A DNA stretch of 64,000 nucleotides from NCBI GenBank assembly GCA_037447655.1, contig JBBHKE010000917.1, positions 81,980 through 145,979 on the forward strand, in the 5' to 3' direction. Position numbers and translations under genes: made by a program. A model generated the notes under the pieces. The model did no database searches and was not told the DNA's origin. It saw nothing but the letters and a program-made list of their open reading frames with translations. The first letter of the stretch is position 1. Every line of letters begins with the position of its first letter. Positions 23,697 to 34,519 of the stretch are shown piece by piece. Origin of the DNA: Zygnema cylindricum (taxonomy: Eukaryota > Streptophyta > Zygnematophyceae > Zygnematales > Zygnemataceae).

Positions 23697-25230
23697 TTAG
23701 GGGAAGGCACAGGTTTTGGTCATCATATATGCTACCATCTCACTATCTGGTCGGTACTCTAAACTGATTATTTTATTTTCTACTTTCTCTTTAACAAAGC
23801 TGAGTTTGATGTCCATGTGTTTGGCTTTAAAATGATGTTTAGGATTGGCAGTAATAGCAATTGCTGCCTGATTATCACAAAATATTTTCTGCACACCACT
23901 CTTAAGATGACCAAGCTCACAAAGCAAAGACTTGACCCACATCAATTCTTTTACAGCAGAGCAAGAGGCCATATACTCTGCCTCCATGGTGGACTGAGCA
24001 ATAACCTTTTGCTGTTTGCTACTCCAACAGCAAGCCCCATCACCCACATATAATACATATCCAGAAGTGCATCTCCTCATCTGAGCATCACCATAACTGG
24101 AATCACTCCAAGTAGTGATGTCAGTATTCTCCCTACCCAAATGCAACCATAGATCCCTAGTTCCTATCAAGTATCTAAGGACTCTCTTAGCTGCCTCCTA
24201 ATCCCTCTTAGTGGGAGCATTTAGACTTCTACTCAGCACTCCTACAGCTGCAGCTAAATCCGGCCGGGTACAATTCATAAAATAGATTAGACTTCCCACT
24301 ACTTGTCTGTAAGGAATAGTCTGCATGAACTTCTCTTCTTCAGGAGATAATTCCTCGTCTAAGAATATGACTCCTTCTTCCTCACTCCCCTCACTTCCCT
24401 TTTTCAACTCCATTGGAGTTGTACGACTATTAGCTTTATCCATTTGAAATTTTTCAAGCATGTTCCATATTGCTTCCTTTTGAGTCAATCTTATAATTTC
24501 TCTTTTTCGGTCTCTCTCTACTTGAATTCCCAAAATATATTTTGCTTCTCCCATATCCTTCATTTCAAATCTCCCCTTAAGATCGGGTTTAAGTTTATTA
24601 ATTTTTTCCATTGATTTACTTAAAACAAGCAAATCATCAACATAAATTGCAATAAATATAAAACCTTCCTCATCTTCTAAAACATAGATTGAGTGATTTG
24701 AGCTGATCGGATATATCCCAGACCGGTAAGAAACTCATCAAGCTTTTATTCCACTGTCGAGGCGCCTGTTTCAAACCATAAAGAGATTTAATCAGCCGGC
24801 ATACCTTATTCTCCTCTCCTCCCCCCACAAACCCTTCGGGTTGTCCCATGAAGATCTCCTCTTCCAATTCTCCATGCAAAAAGGTTGTTTTGATGTCCAT
24901 CTGGTGCACTTCCATGTCTTACGCTGCTACCAGGCTGAGAAGTATGCGGACGGAGGGAAATCTGACCACCGGGGCAAAGGTTTACTCGTAGTCAATTCCC
25001 TCTTTTTGTGTAAATCCCTTTGCCACTAATCGGGCCTTGTAGCGCTCGATTGTGTTATCTGGGTTCAGTTTTAATTTGAAAACCCACTTACAACCGATTG
25101 GTTTTTGGTTAGGTGGACAATCCACCAACTCCCAAGTATCGGCTGCCATAATTGAGGCCATCTCCTCATTGATGGCTGTCTTCCACCGGTTTCTTTCTGG
25201 ACAAGTCATCGCCTCTCCATCAGTTTGAGG
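23697..25230 (-). pseudogene. Copia reverse transcriptase and RNase H, broken
   Basis: Reading leftward from about 25,230, the segment with WELVDCPPNQKPIGCKWVFK and YKARLVAKGFTQKEGIDYE is the start of copia reverse transcriptase. A stop and frameshift follow. The motif MDIKTTFLHGELEEEIF is at about 24,900. The active-site motif YVDD lies near 24,640, then KYILGIQVERD. RNase H covers 24,170-23,697 with TSGYVLYVGD, STMEAEYMA and the conserved DNQAAI. The enzymes would copy element RNA into DNA in the particle. The frameshifts, and a stop between 24,190 and 24,198, prevent this. Confidence 0.9.
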
Positions 25231-25754
25231 TTCATCTTGATGAGATAGTTTAGTTACCTTGTTATTAACCTGTTTTTCTTGCAGTCTTTTGCTACTTCTC
25301 CTCCCCCCCTCAAAAAATCTGAGGCCGGAATAGATGGTTCTCGTGGATTCTTTGGAACAAACTTGGTTTCTCCCCTATCCGTTGATTCTGAATCAATTTC
25401 CACCACGTCTTCCGCTTCGGGTAAAGTTGTTACTGAAGTTTCCACACCCGAGTCCTTTTCGGTCTGATTTGTACCTGCAAGAATGTCATCGTCTCTAAAA
25501 CCTGGATAGTTAGGGAGCTCAAAGTCATCGGAATTTTCTGACTCAAATCTGATATTTACTGACTTTGTATATTTGAAGGGATCCACAAACTTTCCTTCAT
25601 CCATAACTACTAGATGTTTTACTAAGATTATATCTTCTCCTTTTAGATCATAAACTCTATATCCTTTAACATCCTCATCATATCCTAATAAGAGTTCCGG
25701 TTTTCCTGTAGTATCTAGCTTCTAATTAGACCGATCTCTATCTAGATTGAATAC

Positions 25755-26480
25755 TTAACTGCCGAAAACCTTTAAGTGAGATAAGGCTGGTTTCCGGCCT
25801 GTCCATCTCTCATAAGGTGTTTGATCTTTTATAGCTGAAGTAAGAACTCTATTTTTGAGGTAATTAGCACAGTTCATTGCTTCTGCCCAAAACCTTTTTC
25901 CTATCTTCTTATCCGACAACATACTTCTAGCACTATCACTTAGTGTTCTATTTAACCTTTCAGCTACCCCATTCTGTTCCAGATTTTCTCGAACTGTCTT
26001 TTGGTGTTGGACCCCATCTTCCCTCAGAAAATCCTCAAATTGGTTAGAAGTATACTCTCCACCATTGTCACTCTTTACTCTCTTGATTGGAGTTTCATGG
26101 AGTTTTTCGCTCCATGCTTTATATTGTCTAAAACAGTCCTCACCCACTGACTTGTTTTTCAAAAAATACACCCGGGAAAATCGAGACCAATCATCAGTTA
26201 TAGTCATCATAAATCTCTTCCCCCCCGGTGAGGGCACTCTAGCCGGTCCCCAAATATCTGTGTGTACTAGATCTAGAATTTTTTCTCCCTTATAGGTGGC
26301 TGTTTTTAGGAATGGGTAATCTGTGTGCTTTACCTTGAGCACATCCACTACAATCACTTATATCATCACTCTCACTAAACTGAATCCCTTCCACCACTCC
26401 CATCTTTTTCATCTCTCTTAACTTATCTACATTCACATGCCCAAGCCACTTATGCCACATCATAATATCTTGAACACCAG
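25755..26480 (-). pseudogene. Copia integrase with HHCC zinc region
   Basis: The N-terminal zinc region reads HKWLGHVNVDKLREM followed by CSGCAQGK near 26,340-26,470. The catalytic core has TDIWGP, SDNGGEY and EQNGVAERLNRT, supplying the three acidic residues of the DDE centre. After it, the frame is broken at about 25,755. The region from 25,254 to 25,604 is an acidic, Ser-rich linker toward reverse transcriptase. The enzyme would insert the DNA copy into the genome. Confidence 0.9.
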
Positions 26481-26699
26481 CATAATAAAGTTTATCGTTT
26501 CATTACTTAAGATCAGCCTAAACATCCCATGGCTACCTTTCTCAGCAATGAAATAGACATCCTCCTCAAAACTAACAGTAAAGACTCCTTCCCTAGTGCT
26601 AGTGAAAAAACCCTTATCATCTAATATAGATGTAGAAATAAGGTTTTTGTTCGGCTCTGGAATAAACAATACATCGGAGAATGTTAATATGGATGTCTT

Positions 26700-26984
26700 T
26701 CATTCTACTAACACTTTCAGATCTACCGATCCTACAAGAGTAGTGGTGACTATCCTCCCATCCCCGTACTCTATCTCTACGGTGGGAATCTTTCTTATCT
26801 TAGTGAACAGGTACCTATCCTTACACATGTGCATGGAGGCACCTGAATCTATAATCCAACCTGCTTCACCTTTCAATCCACCGTAAGCACATTTCTGCCT
26901 TCGTGGAATTTCAACCTCATTTTTTCGCCTCCAACTCCTCATCCAAAAGGAGCTCATCGTCCTCGTCCTCGGATTCCGCCTCAA
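26700..26984 (-). pseudogene. Copia aspartic protease segment
   Basis: The motif WIIDSGASMHMC holds the catalytic Asp in the D-S-G-A form typical of copia proteases, preceded by a Lys/Arg-rich stretch. It lies between the zinc knuckle of gag and the integrase, as expected. The protease would cut the polyprotein. Confidence 0.85.
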
Positions 26985-27059
26985 GTACCTGTGTTACAAG
27001 GGCCTTTTTCTTTCCTCTCGGGGTACCATCGGTCTGCCCCTCCTTTAACCGAAGCTCGG

Positions 27060-28006
27060 TTAGCTTAGTGCACTCTGCCATATAGTGCCCCGATTTCTTA
27101 CAAAAATGACATAAACCTTTAGAGCCCTTGGTTCGAACTCGTCAGCCTGTTTTTTCTGCTCCCTACCCCCATAGTTTCCGACTGGTTTCCGGGAATCTTT
27201 GTTCCTCCAGTGAGTCGCTGTTGCCAAGGCTTGGCCACTCTTTCCTCCCCTTCGGATCTCAATCGTATTCTCTCGAACGAGAATCATCCATACCACTGAG
27301 TTCCATATCCACCTTGAGTCTGGCAAGTCTTGCACACGGTTGACTATGTTCTCGAACTCATCAGGTAACTTCATCAGTAAACAGTTAACCTTTTCTTTTT
27401 CACTAAAATCTTTTCCCGAACTCTCTAGCTCCATGAAGAGTGTAGCAAGCTCATTGCAAAAATCCAACATATTTCCCCCTTTGTATACATACTCTTTAAC
27501 TTTCTGATGAGCTAACTGTTGTTGCTGAATCGTACCACTTCGGTACATCTCTATGAGAGCCATCCAAAGATCGGATGCCCTTTTCTACCTGCAAATGAGG
27601 ACATGCAAGTCCTTGAGTGAGATGGCGTAGGATGAAGTGCTTTGCCGCCATATTGTTGAAGTCCCAGGTTTCAGTATCATTCTCCTCGTTCCTCGGAATA
27701 GGTGACATGAATGCCGAACTAGTTGCTATTGGTGTGGTCGCCTCCTTCTCCCTTCCTTTGTCCACCACCTCTCCTTCTTTTGTTTCCTTCGTTGAAGGTG
27801 GATCCTCTCTTGGTGAATCTGCTTCCTCCAAACCCTAGAGGAATTTCAAGACTTGATGGGCGCCCCAACCGTCCACTCACTATCCCCCAAAACCTTTTTT
27901 CGCATAGAGCTCCTATCATCATACTTTCCCAGTATATGAAGCCAGTTCCATTAAAGATTGGTACCCTAGAGGGTGGGCCCATAACCTGAAACTCTGAGAC
28001 CTCCAT
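27060..28006 (-). pseudogene. Copia gag with zinc knuckle; reading frame overlaps the primer binding site
   Basis: The frame is open from inside the LTR (ATG at 28006) through the primer binding site, which itself contains an in-frame ATG (27983-27981). The start region VPIFNGTGFIYWESMMIG is typical of copia gag. Two frameshifts follow (near 27,830 and 27,560). The helical part has QQQQLAHQKVKEYV and LLMKLPDEFENIV. The zinc knuckle CHFCKKSGHYMAEC lies near 27,075-27,115 in a shifted frame. Confidence 0.85.
27974..27986 (-). promoter_or_regulatory. Primer binding site complementary to the initiator-tRNA anticodon region
   Basis: Immediately inside the 5' LTR the minus strand reads GGTTATGGGCCCA. 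This complements the anticodon stem-loop of eukaryotic initiator methionine tRNA, not its 3' end. Drosophila copia uses the same kind of site (priming from a half-tRNA). The exact adjacency to the LTR boundary supports the call. Confidence 0.85.
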
Positions 28007-29034
28007 AAGTCCTCACAGTGGACAGCTTCTAAGAAGCCTCTAGGATAACCCTGACCCATTTGTGTTTCAGCAAAAATAACTGCCACCTTGACAGACAAAA
28101 ACTCTGACCAACTTCACTCCTATGAAGAGAAGACTCCCCTGAGTCGATAGCAAAAAAAATCTCTGAATTTGCTCCCCTGAGCAGTCAGCTATGGAGGGTC
28201 AAAGTTGACCTTTTGTACAGAAGCTCTCTGGGAGAGAGGGTCCTATCTTCTAATTTTTCTAAGTCATATCTCTCTCACAAACTCTATCTACTGATGTACG
28301 GAACCAATCAGATTACAGTTCTGTACGCAAAAGTACAGCTGGCAGTGTACTTTATGTACGGACACTGTACGACATGGCCTAAATGTTGACACGTGGTATG
28401 TCCAGATTCGCTCTTTTAATCCTCGGAGATGCCGCGCTCCAATATAACATCGCCACGTGTCATCCGATGTGGCGATGCCCAGAAACCGCCGAATTCTTCT
28501 TCCGCGATCTCGGCGCTAATTATGGCCGTCCGATTAAACTCGTATTTGATCGTAGCCGTAATAAATACATGCGCGGTATTTGTTTCGCTTACGAAATCTA
28601 TGCGCGGTATTGATATCTTATCCGTACCGCAATTTGTAATTTTACATACCAGATCTATGTATCCCTAAAACAATTATAGTTAAATGATTTATCCTACGAA
28701 TTAATGTTTAATTAATTATCGTACTACATAATGCGTAAGACTACTTCTAGACTTAACGGCTAAGGCTACCGGCTATCTACTATTTGTCAGCCGGCAGGTA
28801 CTAGGATCAAATCCTATGGTCGGCATATACCTTTTAGTAAATAATCCCCTAACTAGTATTAATTTCCCGTAAACCTCAGGATAGCCTAGGTAGCCATGGC
28901 TCTAGCTTCCTCTCCAATTTCTCAGTGACTGCGACAAGTTTGAGAGTTTGGAGAGAGAAGTTAGAGGTAGACTGCCTCGGCTTCTTTATTTCTATTCAGA
29001 CCTAGAAAATACTTTAAAACCATTAATTTCTACA
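27987..29034 (-). repeat. Copia 5' LTR (1,048 bp)
   Basis: On the minus strand it begins TGTAGAAATTAATGG and ends GAGTTTCA, with TG/CA termini, next to the GATTG duplication on one side and the primer binding site on the other. It contains two copies of GCGCGGTATT(T/G), the word also tandemly repeated in family B. Confidence 0.9.
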
Positions 29035-30173
29035 GATTGATCTTCCAGCAATGGCAACGAAATACTTTATCGCTGTCCCCAATTCATTCGGACCGACATG
29101 GCAGACTGCTCTAGATAATTGGATTGCCGGATAAGCAATCGAGGACATCAATCACTCCGCTAAGGAAATCTCACTAGTGGCGATGATATTTTATGATCAC
29201 TTCGTCCACAGTGAGGCAAGGGAGAAGGTCGTGACCGGCAAAGCCCGAGCAAATTTGGCAGGATTCGCTGGGGAAACCTCCTTAAATGAGGAGGAACAAG
29301 TAGAACTTCAAGCTTTGCGGAAGCTTAAAGGGAAACAAGTAGCTGACAACGGGTCAGAACCAGCTATGGGAGCAGATGAGCGAGTATTCCTCTATAATTG
29401 CATGAATTGTCAACAACCGGGTCATGGGTGGAAGCACTGCACCAGGAAACTTAAACCGGAGCTAGCCTTGAAACTCAAGGAATGGTAGAAAGAACGTGCA
29501 GAAAGGACCTTGAAACAACAAGAAAGGCTCAAAGGAGGGAGGGGAGAGGATAACACACCGGTAACCAAGGAGACTTAGCGTCCAACTCCCCAGAGCGAAA
29601 CCTCTAAGATGTTCCAATCACAGTTGCGGCAAATCAAACTCCCAAAGTTTAATGACGCTCAAATCTCCAACGAAATCCGGAGTAAATATACCACCGAGGG
29701 CGCCAAGTGCAAAGCTTGTGGATTTTTGGGGCACAAAGAAGGGCAATGTTTCCGGAAAAAGGAGTACCCAAAGAAATGATGCAATTTGCTTTGTTCACTG
29801 GAGGAGGAGAAACAGCCGTTAACCCTCTCCCACTCCAACTTCTTTACCCTTGGGGGCACCAACTTATATCCACGCCGGAGAGACCTGAGCGAGCCCTGGT
29901 TGCTCCGGCCAAGCTTTCGTTGGAGATCATCATACAGCAACAGAGTCACCAGCTGGGCGCCATGGCTGCAAAGTTGGTTGCCCTCCGCTTGGGATCTTCT
30001 TCCGGACCTGCTTCTCTGACGGCAGCGCAACGACTCTAGGAAGAGAGACATGAGTTGTTACAGAAGCTTGCGGAGCTTGAGCTTTAAGGCACATCGGGTG
30101 CCAACGATGACGACCTATTGGGCTGGCATTCGGATCCCCCAAATGCCCACCATGCCCGAACCTTTCTGTTAGG

Positions 30174-31328
30174 GTGGGAGACAGCCGCCGCCAATTCCGC
30201 AATTCGACCTCGATGCAAAGACAGGACAGGCAGAAAATGGGTCAGAGGGACCACAACCGGAAATCTACAGGGCCTTTGTCATTTACTCCAAGGGCAGTAA
30301 TGTTGAAGAGCCACATCGGCCTAGGAATCAAACCCAACCAACCCCCATCTCTTCTTCCCAAACCTAAATTGCCTCCCGGTTTCAAAAATTACCAGAACGA
30401 GAAACAACAGCGAGAGAAGGAGTCAAGTGAAAGAGAGAAAAAGGACAATCAAGACTGGTTTGAGAGATATATGGCAGAACGCCCAGAGAATTACACTCTC
30501 CAAACCCCTCCAATCCCAGATTCCGGCTCCGAGAGTGAGAAAGAAAGACAAGATCAGGATCTGCAAGATTCGAACTCATCCCCATCGTCACCGAAAGCAA
30601 CATTACCTTCCTCGAAACCGGCTGTCATGCTATTCCGGCACCTCATGCCCTATGCCCTCACACACGTGGAGACTCTAGCATCCTCCAACAACCTGCATGA
30701 AGATATCCTCATGCAGGCATTGGGAGAGGAGATCCACCCGGGAAAGAGGGTGGTTGACAAGACAACTCCGCCAACCAAAGTATTTTTTTCCACCGATTCT
30801 AAAACCCCTATAATGGATAGGGACTACAAAGCCTTATCAGTGGCTCTTATACTGAACTGGACCGGAAACTTCAAGCTCAACAAGTACAGGGGATACCAGG
30901 ACGTTGTGGTCGACACCGAAGCTTTCCCCAACCTTATTACCACCTCCGCTTTGCAAAGAATGCTCGAGGAACTCCGACCCGAAATCTACCCAAGCAATAT
31001 CTGCTTAAGCACTGTAAGCAACGGTAGTCAACCAGTCCATGGAATAATAAAGGGCATGGCAATTAAGTTTTCTAATGACGAAGGCCAACGGGTGAAAATT
31101 GAGCTTCCCTTCATGGTGGTGGAAGGGACTCAATTCGAAATTCTATTAGGAATGGCCAATTGGACCCGGCTCAATATGAGTTTGAGCGTGTGGAAAGAAC
31201 AATGTACCGTTGAGGACCCCAAAAATCTAGAAGGAACCAAAGTGGTACTTCTTTGGATTTATAGAATCGAGGGAAGACAAATGTCTTGGTGTCTCGTTGC
31301 TACCCTGTGTACACTACATCATCTCTGA
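30174..31328 (+). pseudogene. Gypsy pol N-terminal part with retropepsin-like protease
   Basis: The 384-residue frame begins with a Lys/Glu/Pro-rich linker. The protease fold is suggested by VVVDTEAFPNLITTSAL near residue 245 and the C-terminal PFMVVEGTQFEILLGMANW. The catalytic triad would normally be D-T/S-G; here the Gly is Glu (DTEA), so activity is doubtful. It lies between the gag zinc knuckles and the methyltransferase, where gypsy elements carry the protease. Confidence 0.7.
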
Positions 31329-31499
31329 CGGAACTGTTTGGCAGTTCTACAGATATCGCCAAAGAAATCTAGCAATTTCCAATTTCCAAGCGGTGGGAAG
31401 AGGAATATAAGAATAGATTATTGCAGGTAGGAAAACTCCGACGGGGAGTGGATAGAGCATTTTCAGCATTAACATGGAAAGAAGTCGTTTCTACACCAC

Positions 31500-32560
31500 T
31501 GTCTAATGCTTCCTGACCCAAGTCCGGTAACGAGGAGTTCAATCGACAAGTGGTGTCATTGGCAGTCCCCGATTTCACACTGCGTATTTTATCTCTATTT
31601 TCGAGAATTAGTTCTGATTTGGAAGCCGTTTTGAAAACATGATATCTGGTGGAGTCATACGCAGCCGTGGAAATATCACTCGAGGTGCGGGCTGTCAGCG
31701 AACACCACCTCCACAAACTTCATCACCTATATCCTCAACATCTTCCAGTGAAGGCCATCTCCACAGCTCACCGAAGTCTTCCCCAAAATGTAGACAACAT
31801 CCTGGAACCTCATCTAGCCAGTTTGGGAAGAGTGGATTTGGTGTTGGCAGGCTGGCCTTGTCAGGATACTCCCTAGCGGGAGAAGGAAAAGGGCATCAAA
31901 ACCGAAGAAGTGGAACATTTCACCAAATGATCGAAATAATCACGTGGCTTCAACAACATCAGGACACACCAGTGGGGTACGTTCTAGAAAATGTCAACCC
32001 GGGAGATGATAAAAGGAAACAGATTGCGGACAGCTGGAATCACGAAACACGGATTTTAGGAGCTCCCTTGGTTTTCGACGCCGCACAGATAGGATCCCGT
32101 GAACACAGAGTAAGGGCATATTGGACCAATATGATCCCGCTTCCAGTACTCCGACGACTGTTAGACAAGCAAATTCCCGACCCGCACAATTCGGTGCAGC
32201 AACTACCTGGGGAAGGTAGGATGGCCACCTCGTGACGCAACCAGACCGCTCTTTTTTCTTTCGGTGCAACAAACCAGGATTACCACGGAGAGCACTCCCA
32301 AATTTGGTTTCTTTCCCTCACAGTCACACTTATCAAAAAGGAGCAGCGGGAATGATTTTTAACAGTAAGGCGAGGAATCTGGACAACGCCGACAATTGCA
32401 GAACGAGAGGAAGCGATGGGATTTCATAGAGGCACAACGACAGTACCAGATATCTCAAACACACATAGGTGCAGCCTAATTGGACAGAGTATGGACTTGA
32501 ATTCAATCACAAGGGTACTGAAGCGTGCACTCGCCTTTTCTAGTCTCAATTCCTCGGAAT
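31500..32560 (+). pseudogene. C5 cytosine DNA methyltransferase domain inside the gypsy pol region
   Basis: The conserved motifs occur in the usual linear order. Motif I reads LSLFSRISS at 31589-31615 (normally LSLFSGIGS). Motif IV reads AGWPCQ, with the catalytic Cys codon at 31859-31861. Next come GEGKGHQNRRSGTF and motif VI, LENV, at 31984-31995. Motif VIII reads GSREHRVRAYW at 32092-32124, and motif IX reads EREEAMGF at 32401-32424. Motif X reads LIGQSMDLNS near 32476-32505. The family adds a methyl group to cytosine C5 in DNA. Two frames are needed between motifs IV and VI, and there are stops at about 31,513, 31,640 and 32,233. The order is not permuted as in plant DRM enzymes, so a DNMT3-like or other C5 family is more likely. 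The neighbours are protease upstream and reverse transcriptase downstream. Confidence 0.88.
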
Positions 32561-32814
32561 CATGGGTTGTTTACCTTCAAGCTCCGCAGTTGTTAGCGAT
32601 GCAGGCAACTTTACAGCTTGAGGGGAGGAGAGAAAGGAGAAGAAAAATTCACATTTCACCACCGCAAGTTTTCCCAGTGGGGGGGGGGGCAATGGCTCAG
32701 ATGGCGACCGCTTAGCGGAAGTTGTCAGCAGTAGAGTCATAGCCGGAAGGGTAGAGGCAGATCCACCGATAGAATTGGAATTTGACATTAACCAAGAGGT
32801 AGATAGCCGGAGGC

Positions 32815-33730
32815 TTGGGCTGCTCTAGAGCCAGGGAAAATGGATTGGACACTAGGGGGGATTGGACACTAGGGGAGCTGTTAGATCCTCAGCAGAAGGC
32901 GCGGGTCTCCGAACTATTGGCCGAAAACAGGCAGGTGTTCTCATGGTCAAAAACAGATGTCGGTATTTACAAAAGAACACCTTTCCAAATCAATTTGATC
33001 GACGAGACGGCCACTGTTTGGCACAAGCAGTATCCTCTCAATTTCAAGGAAAAGGAATTCATCACGGCTAAAGTCTAAACGTTGGTGGAAGCCAGATTGG
33101 TTCAGAAAAGTACCGGACTTCATGGGTTCGCTTCCATGACAGTTCTCCCTCCCATGAAGGACTCGTCCGAGAAGACTGTAGATTTCCAGATACGCAGAGA
33201 TTATCGCATGCTGAACACGGCCACCATCTTGACCGGTACCTGATGCCGACTCTGGAAAAGATATTCGACTCTCTTGCTGGTGCCACTAACCATTCCACCC
33301 TGGACATGAAGAATGGTTTCCACCAGATTGCCATGGAACGGAAGCACAGTGAAAAAACTGCATTTTGGGCTGGTTCCTGACTTTCTGAATGGATTTACAT
33401 GCCCTTCGGGCTTAAGAATGCACCGGCCAAATTCCAACGGGCAATAGACGAAGCGCTCCGAGGAATCGATTGTGCCCGGTGCTATATTGATGATGTTATT
33501 ATCTTCTCTTAGACTTTTGAGGAAAACCTGGGGCAAGTTCCGATCGTTCTCCGTGCATTCCAAGCAGCGGGCTTGAAATGTCACCCGGGCAAAGGTATTT
33601 TTGGGGTACAGAAAATCATTAATCTCAGACATGAGGTGACGCCCGGGACTGTGGGTCCCCACATTGTCAAGGTGGCAACCCTTGACGCTCTTCCCCCACC
33701 ACATGATATCTTAGCACTTCGCACTTTCTG
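32815..33730 (+). pseudogene. Gypsy reverse transcriptase, broken
   Basis: The frame starts with LGELLDPQQKARVSELLAEN and VFSWSKTDVG, then QYPLNFKEKEFI, typical of the gypsy fingers region. After a stop at 33,076 the frame shifts to DYRMLNTATI and TLEKIFDSLAGA, TLDMKNGFHQIAME. The motif MPFGLKNAPAKFQRAIDE follows near 33,400, and the active site YIDDVIIFS near 33,490. Several stops and at least two frameshifts are present. The enzyme would copy the element RNA. Confidence 0.88.
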
Positions 33731-33799
33731 GGTCTGGCCAATTATTATCGGTGGTTTATCCCCGAGTTCAGTAGTCACGCCCAGCCTTTTAACCAGCTA

Positions 33800-34351
33800 T
33801 TGTGGAAGGATCAAGAGTGGCAGTGGGCCGAAGAACCGAAGATCTCCTTCCAGTTCTTGAAGGATGCTTTGAAGCAGCACCCCGTGCTCCGAATGCCTGA
33901 TCACCAAAGACCTTTCCTCTTTTATACAGATTGGAGCAGGTTTGTATTGGGAGCTGATCGACCTCAAGTTGATGATGCCGGAGCTGAATATGTGGTGGCG
34001 TACGCCAGCCAGAGCAACAACAGGGCAAAGGGGAATTATAGGAGTTACCACGGAGAGTTACTCGCAGCGGTTTGGGCCATCCAACATTTCTGACCTTATT
34101 TGTACGGAGTCCATTTCACCTTTATTACGGATCACAAACCCCTAAAATGGATCATAGAAAATAGTAAGTTAACCGGCAAACTCGCCAAATGGGTTCTTCT
34201 CCTACAAGAATATGATTTCAACATTGTTCATAGGGCAGGGGAAATCCATGGGAATGCCGACGAACTCAGTCGGAATCCTGATCCCTCCACCATGGACTCT
34301 ACCGGGGCTCAGCATGATGAGGACCCTGAGAAAAGTCTGGGAATCATTTGA
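33800..34351 (+). pseudogene. Gypsy RNase H
   Basis: The segment reads PFLFYTDWSRFVLGA, then VVAYASQSNNRAKGNY and the HGELLAAVWAIQHF helix. A single stop follows at about 34,091, then the tail FITDHKPLKWII and DFNIVHRAGEIHGNADELSR. The Asp of YTDWS, the Glu of GELLA and the Asp of ITDHK fit the catalytic positions. It lies directly between reverse transcriptase and integrase. Confidence 0.88.
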
Positions 34352-34519
34352 GCATCCTCCGCTTTCATTTGGCTTCCCCAATCTGGGGGGAGACAGTCAA
34401 CTTCTCGGCCGACGTGGAGGGGCAGGCGCCCATAGGGGCCAGACGGAAGGACATCTAGAATGACCTGGATGCTCTCCAATCTATCCAGCAGGGGTCGCCT
34501 CTTCCCCACATGACTGGAA

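Larger units (their letters stand above)
21320..29034 (-). mobile_element. Ty1/copia retrotransposon nested in gypsy gag (5-bp duplication GATTG)
   Basis: The LTRs start TGTAGAAATTAATGG and end in GTTTCA on the minus strand. The word GATTG is duplicated exactly at 21315-21319 and 29035-29039. Coding order on the minus strand is gag, protease, integrase, reverse transcriptase, RNase H, the copia order. There are several frameshifts and stops. The left LTR is inflated to 2.3 kb by a mosaic of a related LTR. Confidence 0.92.
18693..30050 (+). pseudogene. Gypsy gag, interrupted by the copia insertion, with two CCHC zinc knuckles
   Basis: The frame opens at the ATG at 18693 (MEIVFDSPAKEP) and can be followed through Pro/Ser-rich sequence with several in-frame stops. 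A capsid-like region runs from about 20,700 to 21,314. It continues directly after the copia element at 29,040 (reading ...TKFSTIDLPAMATKYF across the joint). Two zinc knuckles follow: CMNCQQPGHGWKHC at about 29,400 and CKACGFLGHKEGQC at about 29,710. Both have the CX2CX4HX4C spacing used for nucleic-acid binding in retroelement particles. Several stops sit where Gln or Arg codons would be one C-to-T change away. The product would be structural; this copy cannot make it. Confidence 0.75.

Noticed and set aside
31369-31716. Minus-strand frame opposite the methyltransferase
   Set aside because: It has no domain, while the plus strand carries motif I of the methyltransferase at the same place.
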